From assembly GCF_002803095.1 (NCBI RefSeq), contig NZ_PGLR01000025.1, positions 27,374-91,373 of the forward strand: 64,000 nucleotides of DNA, written 5' to 3'. Made by a program: the position numbers and the translations under genes. Positions 44,567 through 53,847 of this stretch are shown here, one piece after another (position 1 is the first letter of the stretch; the number at the start of each line of letters is the position of its first letter). The DNA is from Pseudomonas sp. ZH-FAD. GTDB lineage: Bacteria; Pseudomonadota; Gammaproteobacteria; Pseudomonadales; Pseudomonadaceae. The notes under the pieces are model-generated. The model was not told the DNA's origin. It did not search any database and saw only the letters and a list, made by a program, of their open reading frames with translations.

Positions 44567-44597
44567 AAGAAGCCCAGCATTGACTGGGCTTCTTTTT
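44567..44597. terminator. Bidirectional terminator between LOG gene and nadA
   Basis: AAGAAGCCCAG/CTGGGCTTCTT stem with a CATTGA-type loop and T5 tail. Because the arms are A- and T-rich it can work on both strands. Confidence 0.86.
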
Positions 44598-44609
44598 ACT
44601 GCATGCCTA

Positions 44610-45668
44610 TCAGGCGTTACCGGCGACCTTCATCCGCGCCGCCTGGGTGAAATCGAGCATGCGCTTGAGCGGCTTGATCGCCTTGGGAATCAGCGCCGGG
44701 TCGACATGAATCTCGCCGGAGCCCTGGCGCAAACCGGTCAGCACGCGCTCCAGAGTGTTCATCGCCATCCACGGGCAGTGCGCGCAGCTGCGGCATGCCG
44801 CGCCGTTGCCGGCTGTCGGCGCCTCGATGAAGGTCTTGTCCGGGCACAGCTGCTGCATCTTGTAGAAGATGCCGCGGTCGGTGGCGACGATGAAAGTGGA
44901 ATTCGGCAGGGTCTGCGCCGCCTTGATCAGCTGGCTGGTGGAGCCCACCGCATCGGCCAGCTCCACCACGTTCTGCGGCGATTCCGGGTGCACCAGAATG
45001 GCGGCGTCTGGGTACAGCGCCTTCATGTCCAGCAGCTGCTTGGACTTGAACTCCTCGTGCACGATGCAGGCGCCGTCCCACAGCAGCATGTCGGCGCCGG
45101 TCTCGCGCTGGATGTAGTTGCCCAGATGCTTGTCCGGCGCCCAGATGATGGTCTCGCCGTTGTCCATCAGGCTCTCGACGATCTCCAGCGCGCAGCTGGA
45201 GGTCACCACCCAGTCGGCACGCGCCTTCACCGCCGCCGAGGTGTTGGCGTACACCACTACGGTGCGCTCGGGATGCTGATCGCAGAAAGCCGAGAACTCA
45301 TCCACCGGGCAGCCCAGATCCAGCGAACAGGTCGCCTCCAGCGTCGGCATCAGCACGCGCTTTTCCGGGTTGAGGATCTTCGCCGTCTCGCCCATGAACT
45401 TGACCCCGGCCACCACCACGGTCTGCGCCGGGTGTTGATTGCCGAAGCGGGCCATTTCCAGGGAGTCGGAAACGCAACCGCCGGTTTCCTCGGCCAGCGC
45501 CTGGATCACCGGATCGCAGTAGTAGTGCGCCACCAGCACCGCGTTCTGCCTCTTCAGCTCAGCGGCGGTTTCGCGGCGATAGAAGGCCTCCTCCTCGGCG
45601 GTCAGCGGCTTGGGCTGCTTGGCATCGAGGTGGGCTTGAACCAGAAGGCGTTCGGAAATCTGCGTCAT
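44610..45668 (-). CDS. nadA: Quinolinate synthase A
   Basis: NadA condenses iminoaspartate with dihydroxyacetone phosphate to quinolinate for NAD synthesis, using a [4Fe-4S] cluster. The 352-residue sequence has LVAHYYCDPVIQ (first ligand region), TSSCALEIV and a later CRSCAHCPWMAMNT. ATG 45668 gives the conserved MTQISERLL start. It is downstream of tRNA-Lys, with a terminator between them; no nadB or nadC is nearby. Confidence 0.95.
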   Translation of the reverse strand: MTQISERLLVQAHLDAKQPKPLTAEEEAFYRRETAAELKRQNAVLVAHYYCDPVIQALAEETGGCVSDSLEMARFGNQHPAQTVVVAGVKFMGETAKILNPEKRVLMPTLEATCSLDLGCPVDEFSAFCDQHPERTVVVYANTSAAVKARADWVVTSSCALEIVESLMDNGETIIWAPDKHLGNYIQRETGADMLLWDGACIVHEEFKSKQLLDMKALYPDAAILVHPESPQNVVELADAVGSTSQLIKAAQTLPNSTFIVATDRGIFYKMQQLCPDKTFIEAPTAGNGAACRSCAHCPWMAMNTLERVLTGLRQGSGEIHVDPALIPKAIKPLKRMLDFTQAARMKVAGNA

Positions 45669-45770
45669 ATCATCGAACCTGCGGCGCTCTTGAGCGAGCT
45701 GCGAGTATACCCCCTGGCTGCCCATCGCCACAGGCAGGGCAGCATCGGGCCAGAGGGCTTTTCCGAGAGC

Positions 45771-45800
45771 AAAAAAAAGCCAGTCTCACGACTGGCTTTT
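45771..45800 (-). terminator. Terminator after tRNA-Lys
   Basis: On the minus strand AAAAGCCAGTC/GACTGGCTTTT pairs perfectly and is followed by a run of T residues, seven bases downstream of the tRNA. Confidence 0.85.
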
Positions 45801-45806
45801 GCGATC

Positions 45807-45882
45807 TGGTGGGTCGTGTAGGATTCGAACCTACGACCAATTGGTTAAAAGCCAACTGCTCTACCAACTGAGCTAACGACCC
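45807..45882 (-). tRNA. tRNA-Lys (TTT)
   Basis: A 76-base cloverleaf: acceptor GGGTCGT/ACGACCC, anticodon TTT inside CTTTTAA, T-loop GGTTCGAATCC and encoded CCA. It sits downstream of queC, as I recall for P. aeruginosa. Confidence 0.97.
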
Positions 45883-45894
45883 AACGCGAGGCGC

Positions 45895-45922
45895 ATGATA
45901 CTGATTTAATTCAGGAAATCAA
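45895..45922 (-). promoter_or_regulatory. Sigma-70 promoter of tRNA-Lys
   Basis: On the minus strand TTGATT (-35) and TATCAT (-10) lie 16 bases apart, with a GC-rich discriminator (GCGCCTCGCG) just before the tRNA. Confidence 0.72.
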
Positions 45923-45940
45923 CACTTCGCGAAAACTTTT

Positions 45941-46615
45941 TCAGAAGTAGCGGGTAGCATCGGGTACGCCAGCGGCGACGAAACCGGCGGCGCGCAGACG
46001 GCAGCTGTCGCACTTGCCACAGGCGCGGCCGTCATCGTCGGCCTGGTAGCAGGAGACGGTTAGCGCATAGTCCACGCCCAGTCGCATACCGGCCTGGATG
46101 ATCTCGCCCTTGCTCATCTGCTGCAGCGGCGCACGGATGGCAAAGCCCTGCCCCTCCACACCGGCCTTGGTCGCCAGATTGGCCATGCGCTCGAAAGCCT
46201 CGACGAATTCCGGGCGGCAATCGGGATAGCCCGAGTAGTCCACCGCATTGACGCCAATGAAAATATCGCGTGCCCCCAGCACCTCGGCCCAGCCCAACGC
46301 CAGCGCCAGAAACACCGTATTACGCGCTGGCACGTAGGTCGCGGGAATACCTTCGGTGGGCGATTCGGGCACGGCGATGCTGCTGTCGGTCAACGCCGAA
46401 CCGCCGATGCCGTTGAGGTTCAGGCCGATCACCTTGTGCTCGACCACGCCCAGTTGCCGGGCGACGCGCTCGGCCGCCTGCAGCTCGGCGCGATGGCGCT
46501 GGCCATAATCGAAACTCATGCTGTAGCAGGCGTAGCCCTCTGCCTTGGCCATGGCGACCACAGTGGCCGAGTCCAGGCCACCGGAAAGGAGGATGACCGC
46601 TTTCTTGTCGTTCAT
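45941..46615 (-). CDS. queC: 7-cyano-7-deazaguanine synthase
   Basis: QueC turns 7-carboxy-7-deazaguanine into preQ0, the queuosine precursor, using ATP and ammonia. The 224-residue protein has the PP-loop LLSGGLDSATV at the N-terminus and a zinc site near the end (CGKCDSCRLR plus an earlier Cys). It starts two bases after the queE stop, so the pair is one operon. A downstream tRNA-Lys follows. Confidence 0.96.
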   Translation of the reverse strand: MNDKKAVILLSGGLDSATVVAMAKAEGYACYSMSFDYGQRHRAELQAAERVARQLGVVEHKVIGLNLNGIGGSALTDSSIAVPESPTEGIPATYVPARNTVFLALALGWAEVLGARDIFIGVNAVDYSGYPDCRPEFVEAFERMANLATKAGVEGQGFAIRAPLQQMSKGEIIQAGMRLGVDYALTVSCYQADDDGRACGKCDSCRLRAAGFVAAGVPDATRYF

Positions 46616-46617
46616 AT

Positions 46618-47265
46618 TCAGTGTCCCGGCTCGTCGTTCCAGAGAATCTTGTGCAGCTGCAATTGCAGGCGTACGGGCAGGTTGTCGGCCACGATCCAGT
46701 CGGCCAGGGCACGTGCATCGACCTGTTTGTGGCTGGGCGAGAACAGCACCTCACCGGCACGAGCAGCCAGGTCATATTCGATCAATTTGGATACTGCCCA
46801 GTCGTAGTCTTCACGCGAGCAGATGACGAACTTGACCTGATCGTTGCGTGTCAGCCACTGGACGTTCTCGTAGCGATTGCGCTGCACTTCGGCAGATCCA
46901 GGCGTCTTCAGATCGAGCACCTTGCTGACCCGTGCATCGACCGCTGAGACGTCGAGCGCACCACTGGTTTCCAGCGACACCTCGTAACCGGCGTCACACA
47001 GACGCGCAAGCAGAGGGATGCAGTTGGGTTGAGCCAGCGGCTCGCCGCCGGTGACGCAGACGTAGCGCGGCCGATAGGCGGCCACCTGGTCGAGGATATT
47101 GTCCAGGGTGACGATCTCGCCGCCACTGAAGGCATAGGCGGTGTCACAGTACTGACAGCGCAGGGGGCAGCCGGTCAGGCGCACGAATACCGTCGGCAAG
47201 CCGGCGGTACGCGTCTCCCCCTGCAACGAGTAGAAAATCTCGGTGATGCGCAGGGTTTCTTGCAT
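46618..47265 (-). CDS. queE: 7-carboxy-7-deazaguanine synthase
   Basis: QueE is a radical-SAM enzyme that rearranges 6-carboxytetrahydropterin to 7-carboxy-7-deazaguanine. The 215-residue protein has EIFYSLQGE at the start and the cluster motif CPLRCQYC (C-x3-C-x2-C), with ITGGEPL-like VTGGEPLAQP further on. ATG 47265 starts the conserved MQETLRITEIF. It lies downstream of cpoB with a terminator between, and precedes queC. Confidence 0.95.
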   Translation of the reverse strand: MQETLRITEIFYSLQGETRTAGLPTVFVRLTGCPLRCQYCDTAYAFSGGEIVTLDNILDQVAAYRPRYVCVTGGEPLAQPNCIPLLARLCDAGYEVSLETSGALDVSAVDARVSKVLDLKTPGSAEVQRNRYENVQWLTRNDQVKFVICSREDYDWAVSKLIEYDLAARAGEVLFSPSHKQVDARALADWIVADNLPVRLQLQLHKILWNDEPGH

Positions 47266-47438
47266 GGTAGCCACGAGCGTGATGACGAAACAGGCCATCC
47301 GCCTCCGTTGCGTGGAAAGACAGGAACGCTGGCAGCGGCCGGCGTTCGACAAGGCATGGCGACAAGGACATCAGCCGAGCTGAAACCCTGCCACCTGAGC
47401 CATCGCGCATTCTAATGGATCACGCGAGGACAGATAAG

Positions 47439-47465
47439 AAAAACCCGCGACGGGCGCGGGTTTTT
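47439..47465 (-). terminator. Terminator of the Tol-Pal operon
   Basis: AAAAACCCGCG-ACGGG-CGCGGGTTTTT is a strong symmetrical hairpin 14 bp beyond the cpoB stop; T tails are present on both strands. Confidence 0.9.
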
Positions 47466-47478
47466 CGTCAATTGCTGC

Positions 47479-48291
47479 TTACAGCCGCTGCAGGTCACGC
47501 TGGGCCAACTGCGCGGCCGAACTGCCAGGATACTGGGCAATGACCTGCTGCAGAATGCCGCGCGCCTTGTCGTTGTTACCCAGGCGACGCTCGACGTCGG
47601 CCAGCTTGAACAGCGAATCCGGCACCTTGGCATGGCTCGGGTAGGCCTGGCTAACCTTGGCAAAGGCCTGGCCGGCGGCTTGCAGATCACCCTTGGCCAG
47701 ATTCACTTCGCCCAGCCAGTACTGCGCGTTACCCGCGTACTGGCTGTTGGGATAACGATTGAGAAAGGCGCTGAACGCCTGCGACGCCTTGTCGAAATCC
47801 TTGGCCTTGATCAGGTCGAAAGCAGCGTCGTAATAGAGTTTTTCCTTGGCCGGATCACCCGGCTCGGCGCTGGCCTGCTGCTGTGCGGCAGGGGGCGTCG
47901 GTGTGCCATTGGCGTTTACCGCGCCATCGGCTGAATTCTGTGCGGGAGCTCCACCGGCAGCGGCGCCGGAGGAAATGCGTTGGTCCAGATCCTGGTAACG
48001 CTCCAGGCCTTCCTGCTTGAGGCGCTGGATTTCATTCTGCTGCTCTTCGAGCATGCCACGCAGCTGGGCAATTTCCTGCTGCATCTGCTCGAGCTGGTTG
48101 AACAGCATACCCTGCGCAGAAGCGGGTGCTTGCGCACCCGCTCCGGCGTAGGCGCCGGCCGTACCATAACCCGCCGGTGGATAGCTGCTGCCCTGTTGCA
48201 TGGAGCTGCTTTCCAGTACGGGAACCTCCGCCATCGCCGCGAGCGGCAAGGCGAGTGTCAGAAGGGTCAGGATACGGCGGCAATCACGCAT
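47479..48291 (-). CDS. cpoB: Cell-division coordinator CpoB (YbgF)
   Basis: A 270-residue periplasmic protein that links Tol-Pal to penicillin-binding proteins during constriction. A signal peptide is followed by a coiled coil (FNQLEQMQQEIAQLRGMLEE), a low-complexity Ala/Gly/Pro/Gln linker, and three TPR repeats (AFDLIKAKDFDKASQAFSAF, YWLGEVNLAKGDLQAAGQAF, LFKLADVERRLGNNDKARGI). It is the last gene of the tol operon, seven bp from pal. Confidence 0.95.
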   Translation of the reverse strand: MRDCRRILTLLTLALPLAAMAEVPVLESSSMQQGSSYPPAGYGTAGAYAGAGAQAPASAQGMLFNQLEQMQQEIAQLRGMLEEQQNEIQRLKQEGLERYQDLDQRISSGAAAGGAPAQNSADGAVNANGTPTPPAAQQQASAEPGDPAKEKLYYDAAFDLIKAKDFDKASQAFSAFLNRYPNSQYAGNAQYWLGEVNLAKGDLQAAGQAFAKVSQAYPSHAKVPDSLFKLADVERRLGNNDKARGILQQVIAQYPGSSAAQLAQRDLQRL

Positions 48292-48297
48292 GGCAGC

Positions 48298-48795
48298 TTA
48301 CTTACGCAGCTCTACGCGACGGTTCTGAGCCCAGGACTGCTCGTCGTTGCCAGTGGCAACCGGACGCTCTTCGCCGTAGGAGACCAGTTCCAGCTGAGCC
48401 GGGGAAACGCCCTGCAGAACCAGGTAGCGTTGAACGGCCTGGGCACGACGCTCGCCCAGAGCCATGTTGTACTCACGGGTACCGCGCTCGTCAGCGTGGC
48501 CTTCCAGAACGACGCGAGCGCCGTTGCCTTTCAGGTCCTTGGCGTGTACGTCCAGAGCGCGCATGGCTTCGGCCTTCAGGTCGGAGCTGTCGTACTCGAA
48601 GTAGAAGGTGGTGATAGCGCGCAGAGCAGCTTCTTCGCTCAGGCTGCCATCAACAGCGCCAGTGTTGGCACCGTAGCCAGCGTTCGGGTCGACAGCGCCT
48701 TCGCCAGCAGCGTCGCCGCCTTTGGAGGAGCAACCTACGGCAACGGCGAGAGCCAGGGACAGTGCAGCGAACTTACCGAATTTCAGCATTTCCAT
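48298..48795 (-). CDS. pal: Peptidoglycan-associated lipoprotein Pal (OprL)
   Basis: A 165-residue outer-membrane lipoprotein that binds peptidoglycan through an OmpA-like domain and TolB through its surface. The lipobox is AVAVGCSS (Cys at about 21). The OmpA C domain runs from about 55 (ITTFYFEYDSSDL) through LEGHADERGTREYN to QNRRVELRK. ATG 48795 matches OprL of other pseudomonads; a preceding ATG lies closer to the AGGAG RBS. Confidence 0.97.
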   Translation of the reverse strand: MEMLKFGKFAALSLALAVAVGCSSKGGDAAGEGAVDPNAGYGANTGAVDGSLSEEAALRAITTFYFEYDSSDLKAEAMRALDVHAKDLKGNGARVVLEGHADERGTREYNMALGERRAQAVQRYLVLQGVSPAQLELVSYGEERPVATGNDEQSWAQNRRVELRK

Positions 48796-48849
48796 CATGT
48801 AACTCCTAATGAACCCCAGTTGTGTTAAGCAAAAAGGTGTAGCGCCGCA

Positions 48850-50148
48850 TCAGTTCAGGTAAGGGGACCAAGAAGGCTCTCGAACTTCGCCTTGAGCGGT
48901 AGGAAGAGGGAGCCTCACGCGTCCATTGGTGGACGCCAACATCAAGACTCCCCGGCCCTGCTGGCGGGTGGCGTAGATTAGCATGGTGCCATTGGGCGCA
49001 ACAGTGGGCGACTCATCCAAACTTGTGTCTGAAAGTATGCGCAAACGGTTGGTTTCCAGGTCCTGTGCAGCCACCTTGAACACGGTGAAGCCATCCTGAC
49101 GATGAATCATCACCAGGGTCTTCTCATCAGCCGACAATTTCGGGTTGGCGTTGTAGTTACCGACGAAGGTCACTCGCTCCACTGCCCCGCTATTGATGTT
49201 GGTCTTGTAGATCTGCGGACGGCCCGCGCGATCCGAGGTGAAGTACAGAGTCTGACCGTCCTTGCCCCAGAAGGGTTCGGTATCAATGGCGTAATGGTTG
49301 GTGATGCGCCGCATCTGCCGGCTGCCCATGTCCATCACGTAGATTTCCGGGTTGCCGTCACGCGACAGCACGAAGGCCAGGCGATTGCCGTCCGGCGACC
49401 AGGCCGGCGCGCCGTTGAGGCCTTCGAAGTTGGTGATCTGCTCGCGTCGGCCAGTATCGATGTGCTGCACGAAGATGCGCGGACGACGCTGTTCGAACGA
49501 CACGTAGGCGATACGGCGGCCATCGGGGGCGAAGGACGGCGACAGGATCGGCTCGCGCGATTGCAGCAGGGTAACGGCGCGAGCACCATCGTAGTCCGAA
49601 CGCTGCAGGGTGTAGCGGGTATTATTGGCGCCCATGCGCTCGGCCGTGACGTACAGCAGACGCGTGGAGAACGCCCCCTTGACGCCGGTGAGCTTCTCGA
49701 ACGACTGGTCGGCGATATGGTGAGCCATATCGCGCAGCTGATCGGTCCCACCACCGACATTACCGGTCATGACCTGCTGCTCGGTACTGACGTTGAACAG
49801 CGCGTACTGAATCTGCAAGCGGCCACCATTGGGCACGATGTTGCCGACCAGCACGTACTGCGCGCCGAGGGCTTTCCAGTCGCGGTAGATGACTTCGCTG
49901 GCCTGGGTCGGCAGGCTGATCATGTTCTGCCGCGGGATGGGTTCGAAGTAGCCGGAGTTGCGCAGGTCGTTGCCGATGATCTGCGACATGTCTTCAGGCA
50001 GTACCGAACCACCCTGCCAGCCGAACGGCACGACAGCAATGGGTGTGGCGCGGTCAGCGCCTTGGGAGATCACCAGCGGGTCGGCCGCCTGGACGCTACC
50101 GACCAGCATGACCAGCCCCAGCAGGGCGATACGAATCAGGTTGTTCAC
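48850..50148 (-). CDS. tolB: Tol-Pal system protein TolB
   Basis: A 432-residue periplasmic protein with a signal peptide, an N-terminal alpha/beta domain, and a six-bladed beta-propeller (repeats such as APDGRRIAYVSFE, SPDGNRLAFVLSRDG and TLYFTSDRAGRPQIY). It connects Pal with TolA. The GTG at 50148 is chosen because it gives 432 residues, the P. aeruginosa length, and GGAGG lies 11 bases upstream; a TTG at 50157 is the alternative and would overlap tolA. Confidence 0.95.
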   Translation of the reverse strand: MNNLIRIALLGLVMLVGSVQAADPLVISQGADRATPIAVVPFGWQGGSVLPEDMSQIIGNDLRNSGYFEPIPRQNMISLPTQASEVIYRDWKALGAQYVLVGNIVPNGGRLQIQYALFNVSTEQQVMTGNVGGGTDQLRDMAHHIADQSFEKLTGVKGAFSTRLLYVTAERMGANNTRYTLQRSDYDGARAVTLLQSREPILSPSFAPDGRRIAYVSFEQRRPRIFVQHIDTGRREQITNFEGLNGAPAWSPDGNRLAFVLSRDGNPEIYVMDMGSRQMRRITNHYAIDTEPFWGKDGQTLYFTSDRAGRPQIYKTNINSGAVERVTFVGNYNANPKLSADEKTLVMIHRQDGFTVFKVAAQDLETNRLRILSDTSLDESPTVAPNGTMLIYATRQQGRGVLMLASTNGRVRLPLPTAQGEVREPSWSPYLN

Positions 50149-50153
50149 AGAGC

Positions 50154-51098
50154 TCAATCCTCCGGTTTGAAAATAACGCGTCGCTGCCTGTACATACGGT
50201 CGAAGGTAGCGCGATCCAATTGTTGCATCTCGGGAATACGCCCGACGTTACGTACAGCTGCAACGGCCGAGTTGTCGAACGGTGCATCGCCACTGGAGCG
50301 CGATACGCTGGCGTTGGTCACCGTGCCATCGGGCAGCATCTGGATCAGCAACTCGACGCTCATGCCACGGCGCGCCGACATCGGCCGCTGCCAGTTCTCG
50401 GTGATCAGCTTGATGATCAGATCATCGAGGTTACCGGCCACCTGGTCACCATGAGTCTCGGCCAGCGCCTGCTGGTTCTGCACATTGTCCGACAGCAGTT
50501 CGGCCAGCGCTGCCGCCTTTTGATCCTCGGCGGCCTTGCGCCGTGCATCCTCGGCGGCTTTCTTCTTCGCAGCTTCGGCGGCTGCCGCTTTTTTCCTGGC
50601 CTCTTCTGCAGCGGCCTTCTTCTTGGCCTCTTCAGCGGCCTTCTTCTTCGCCTCGTCCTCGGCGCGCTTCTTGGCGATGTCCGCCTGACGCTTCTGCTCG
50701 GCGGCCTTCTCGGCCTCGGCTTTCTTCGCCGCCTCGGCCTTTCGAGCTTCTTCGGCCTGCTTTTGTTCCTCGGCTTTCTTGGCCGCTGCTACCTTCTGCG
50801 CTTCGGCCTGGGCCTGCTTCTGCTCCTCGGCTTTCTTCTGTTCCAGCCGTTCGGTCTCGAACTGCGGCGCCGAGGTCTTCTGCGCCTCGCCTGCAACCTT
50901 TTGCGTGGTCTGCGTAGTGGCCTGGCTCTGTGACTGCAACTGATACAGCGTAGCCTGCACCACTGGGCGCGCCGGTGGCAGCTCCGGGGTGAAGGCGAAG
51001 CTGACGAACAGCATGGCGAACATCAGGACATGCAGACCCACCGCCCAAACCACGGGCCAGAAGTAGCTTTCCGATTGCGAACGCTCGGTTTGCTGCAT
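50154..51098 (-). CDS. tolA: Tol-Pal system protein TolA
   Basis: A 314-residue protein with a single N-terminal transmembrane helix (VVWAVGLHVLMFAMLFVSFA), a long Ala/Lys/Glu-rich helical domain (about 80-200) that spans the periplasm, and a C-terminal domain (about 215-314; LIIKLITENWQRPMSARRGM) that binds TolB and colicins. The middle domain has strong low-complexity AEEAKKKAA repeats. The ATG shares one base with the tolR stop. Confidence 0.96.
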   Translation of the reverse strand: MQQTERSQSESYFWPVVWAVGLHVLMFAMLFVSFAFTPELPPARPVVQATLYQLQSQSQATTQTTQKVAGEAQKTSAPQFETERLEQKKAEEQKQAQAEAQKVAAAKKAEEQKQAEEARKAEAAKKAEAEKAAEQKRQADIAKKRAEDEAKKKAAEEAKKKAAAEEARKKAAAAEAAKKKAAEDARRKAAEDQKAAALAELLSDNVQNQQALAETHGDQVAGNLDDLIIKLITENWQRPMSARRGMSVELLIQMLPDGTVTNASVSRSSGDAPFDNSAVAAVRNVGRIPEMQQLDRATFDRMYRQRRVIFKPED

Positions 51099-51550
51099 CA
51101 GGGAGCCTCGGTAATCAGTCCGACGTTGCCCACGTCGGCCTGCTGCAGACCGCCCATGGCAGACATCACGGTGCCGTAATCGACCGTGCGATCGCCGCGC
51201 ACGAACACCTGCACCTGCTTACCCTGACGACGGTTCTCAGCAATGATCGCCGACACGGCCTGAGTCATCTGCTCGAGGGTCGAGGCTCGCTCCTGCTCGG
51301 TGTCGACGTCGACCTCGCTGCCCATGTTCCAGTAGTAGGTCTTGTCGGCCTTGATGGAGATGGTCAGTACCTGCGCGTCGTTGTCCTGCGGCAGCGCTTC
51401 GCTGCTGACCTTGGGCAGATCGACCTTGACACCCTGATTGAGCATCGGCGCGGTGACCATGAAGATGACCAGTAGCACCAACATCACGTCGATGTAGGGC
51501 ACCACGTTCATCTCGGCGACCGGTTTGCGTCTGTTGCGAATTCTCGCCAT
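51098..51550 (-). CDS. tolR: Tol-Pal system protein TolR
   Basis: A 150-residue ExbD/TolR protein with one N-terminal transmembrane helix containing the proton-path Asp (VVPYIDVMLVLLVIFMVTAP) and a periplasmic domain. With TolQ it converts proton motive force to TolA movement. It overlaps tolA by one base. Confidence 0.96.
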   Translation of the reverse strand: MARIRNRRKPVAEMNVVPYIDVMLVLLVIFMVTAPMLNQGVKVDLPKVSSEALPQDNDAQVLTISIKADKTYYWNMGSEVDVDTEQERASTLEQMTQAVSAIIAENRRQGKQVQVFVRGDRTVDYGTVMSAMGGLQQADVGNVGLITEAP

Positions 51551-51577
51551 GGTTAAAACCTGTCCTCTTCGCTCGCC

Positions 51578-52273
51578 TTAGTCTTCCGAGGTGTGCACTT
51601 TGCGGTGCAGGATGGCCTGGAACTCGTCGGCGAAGGTGTAGTAACGACCGATCAGCATCTCGCTGCGGGCAGAGAAACGGTTGTAGGCGATGACCGCCGG
51701 AATCGCCGCGAACAGGCCGATGGCAGTAGCGATCAGCGCTTCGGCAATACCCGGTGCCACGGTAGCCAGCGTGGCTTGCTGCACCTGGGCCAAACCGCGG
51801 AAGGAGTTCATGATGCCCCATACGGTACCGAACAGACCGATGTACGGGCTGGTAGAGCCGACGGTGGCGAGAAACGGCAGCGCGGTTTCCAGCTTCTCTT
51901 CCTCGCGGGAAATAGCCACGCGCATGGCACGGGCCACACCGTCCATCACCGCATCCGGGTCGACGCCCTGCTGCTGACGCAGACGGGAGAATTCCTTGAA
52001 GCCGGCACGGAAGATCTGCTCCAGACCGGAGTCCGGATCGGGGTTGCTGCCCGCCTGGCGATACAGTTTGGACAGGTCGATGCCGGACCAGAAACGATCC
52101 TCGAAATTGTCCAGCGCACGCTTGGCGGCGCGGATGGCATTGCTACGCTGGAAGATCATCACCCAGGAAATGACCGAGGCGGCCACCAGGGTCAGCATCA
52201 CCAGCTGAACCAACAGACTGGCGTTACTGATCAGACTCCACATCGACATATGGTCAACGGCGTTAGCTTCCAC
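51578..52273 (-). CDS. tolQ: Tol-Pal system protein TolQ
   Basis: A 231-residue ExbB/TolQ/MotA-family channel protein with three transmembrane helices (around 20-40, 140-165 and 175-200; FLATVGSTSPYIGLFGTVWG). It forms the stator with TolR. It lies two bases after ybgC and 27 bp before tolR. Confidence 0.96.
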   Translation of the reverse strand: MEANAVDHMSMWSLISNASLLVQLVMLTLVAASVISWVMIFQRSNAIRAAKRALDNFEDRFWSGIDLSKLYRQAGSNPDPDSGLEQIFRAGFKEFSRLRQQQGVDPDAVMDGVARAMRVAISREEEKLETALPFLATVGSTSPYIGLFGTVWGIMNSFRGLAQVQQATLATVAPGIAEALIATAIGLFAAIPAVIAYNRFSARSEMLIGRYYTFADEFQAILHRKVHTSED

Positions 52274-52275
52274 GC

Positions 52276-52728
52276 TTACTCTCCTGCTGCAATTGGACCC
52301 GGCGCCTGCGTCCCGGCGAACGCGTGCCGCAGGGTTTCGGGGATGGCCCGGGGTTTCAAGTTGTCGGCGCGCACACAGGCCACCAGAAACTGCCCTTCGC
52401 AGAGCAGCACATCATCCGTAGCCCGCCTGACCTGTTGACGAAAGCGCAGGCTGGCACGGTTCAATTCGATCACATCGGCGCTGATCACCAGTTCGTCATC
52501 CAGGCGCGCCGGCGCGTGATAACGCGCCTCGGCAGAATGCACGACGAACAACAGGCCCTCACCGGCAAGCGTCGACTGGGCATAACCCAGCTCACGCAGG
52601 CGCTCGGTGCGAGCCCGCTCCATGAATTTGAGGTAGTTGACGTAGTAGACGATGCCGCCCGCATCGGTATCTTCGTAATAGACCCGGCAGTGGTGGCTGA
52701 ACGGCTGGACTCCGTTTTGCGCGCGCAT
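52276..52728 (-). CDS. ybgC: Tol-Pal-associated acyl-CoA thioesterase YbgC
   Basis: A 150-residue hot-dog-fold thioesterase of the 4-hydroxybenzoyl-CoA type. The Asp in YYEDTDAGGIVYYVNYLKFM is catalytic. It hydrolyses acyl-CoA or acyl-ACP and is encoded at the head of the tol operon. About 50 bp separate it from ruvB upstream. Confidence 0.94.
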   Translation of the reverse strand: MRAQNGVQPFSHHCRVYYEDTDAGGIVYYVNYLKFMERARTERLRELGYAQSTLAGEGLLFVVHSAEARYHAPARLDDELVISADVIELNRASLRFRQQVRRATDDVLLCEGQFLVACVRADNLKPRAIPETLRHAFAGTQAPGPIAAGE

Positions 52729-52781
52729 ACTCTAGTCCCCGGCCTGCTGCTTGCCAATCCGGGCTGGTAACAATTTTTTCG

Positions 52782-53834
52782 TCATTCGTCACCTGCCGCG
52801 AAAAGATCGCCAGCGACCTGCTCGCCAGCGCGCTTGGGAATGTTCAGCCCGAAGTGCAGGTAGGCATGGCGAGTGACCACACGCCCGCGCGGCGTGCGCA
52901 TCATGTAACCCTGCTGAATCAGATACGGCTCGAGCACATCCTCGATGGTATGGCGCTCTTCCCCTATCGCCGCCGCCAGGCTGTCGAGCCCCACCGGACC
53001 GCCATCGAACTTCTCGATCATGGCCAGCAGCAGGCGGCGGTCGGAATGATCGAAACCGCGTTCATCTACATCCAGTAGATTCAACGCCTGATCGGCGGTC
53101 AGCTGCGTGATATGGCCATTGCCGCGTACTTCGGCGAAGTCGCGCACACGACGCAACAGGCGGTTGGCAATACGCGGCGTACCACGCGCACGACGGGCAA
53201 TCTCGTAGGCACCCTTGGCCTCGATGGGCAGGCCGAGAATCCCGGCTGAGCGCGAGACGATGGTGGCCAGGTCGTCGATACCGTAGAACTCCAGGCGCTG
53301 GACGATACCGAAGCGGTCGCGCAGCGGATTGGTCAGCATACCGGCACGGGTGGTGGCGCCCACCAGGGTGAAGGGTGGCAGATCCAGCTTGATCGAGCGG
53401 GCCGCCGGGCCCTCACCGATCATGATGTCGAGCTGGAAGTCTTCCATGGCCGGATACAGGACTTCCTCGACTACCGGCGAAAGACGATGAATTTCGTCGA
53501 TGAACAGTACATCGCCGCTTTCCAGGTTGGTCAGCAGCGCGGCCAGATCACCCGGCCGCTCAAGCACCGGGCCGGACGTGCTCTTGATCGAGCTGCCCAT
53601 TTCCTCGGCGATGATATGGGCCAGGGTGGTCTTGCCCAGGCCCGGTGGGCCGAAGATCAGCGTATGGTCGAGTGCTTCCACCCTGCCCCGCGCAGCCTGG
53701 ATGAACAGCGCCATCTGTTCGCGCACGACGGGCTGACCGATGTAGTCGGCCAGCCGCAACGGGCGAATGGCCCGGTCCTGCTGCTCGTCGCGCTCACGTG
53801 GGCTGGCGGTAATCAGGCGATCGGCTTCGATCAT
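52782..53834 (-). CDS. ruvB: Holliday junction branch-migration ATPase RuvB
   Basis: A 350-residue AAA+ motor that drives branch migration with RuvA. It has Walker A (GPPGLGKTT), DEIHRLSP (Walker B), the arginine-finger segment, and the C-terminal winged helix (HTIEDVLEPYLIQQGYMMRT). ATG 53834 (MIEADRLI) is preferred over the preceding TTG. It lies 13 bp after ruvA, so ruvCAB are closely packed. Confidence 0.97.
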   Translation of the reverse strand: MIEADRLITASPRERDEQQDRAIRPLRLADYIGQPVVREQMALFIQAARGRVEALDHTLIFGPPGLGKTTLAHIIAEEMGSSIKSTSGPVLERPGDLAALLTNLESGDVLFIDEIHRLSPVVEEVLYPAMEDFQLDIMIGEGPAARSIKLDLPPFTLVGATTRAGMLTNPLRDRFGIVQRLEFYGIDDLATIVSRSAGILGLPIEAKGAYEIARRARGTPRIANRLLRRVRDFAEVRGNGHITQLTADQALNLLDVDERGFDHSDRRLLLAMIEKFDGGPVGLDSLAAAIGEERHTIEDVLEPYLIQQGYMMRTPRGRVVTRHAYLHFGLNIPKRAGEQVAGDLFAAGDE

Positions 53835-53847
53835 CAATAGGGTTCCA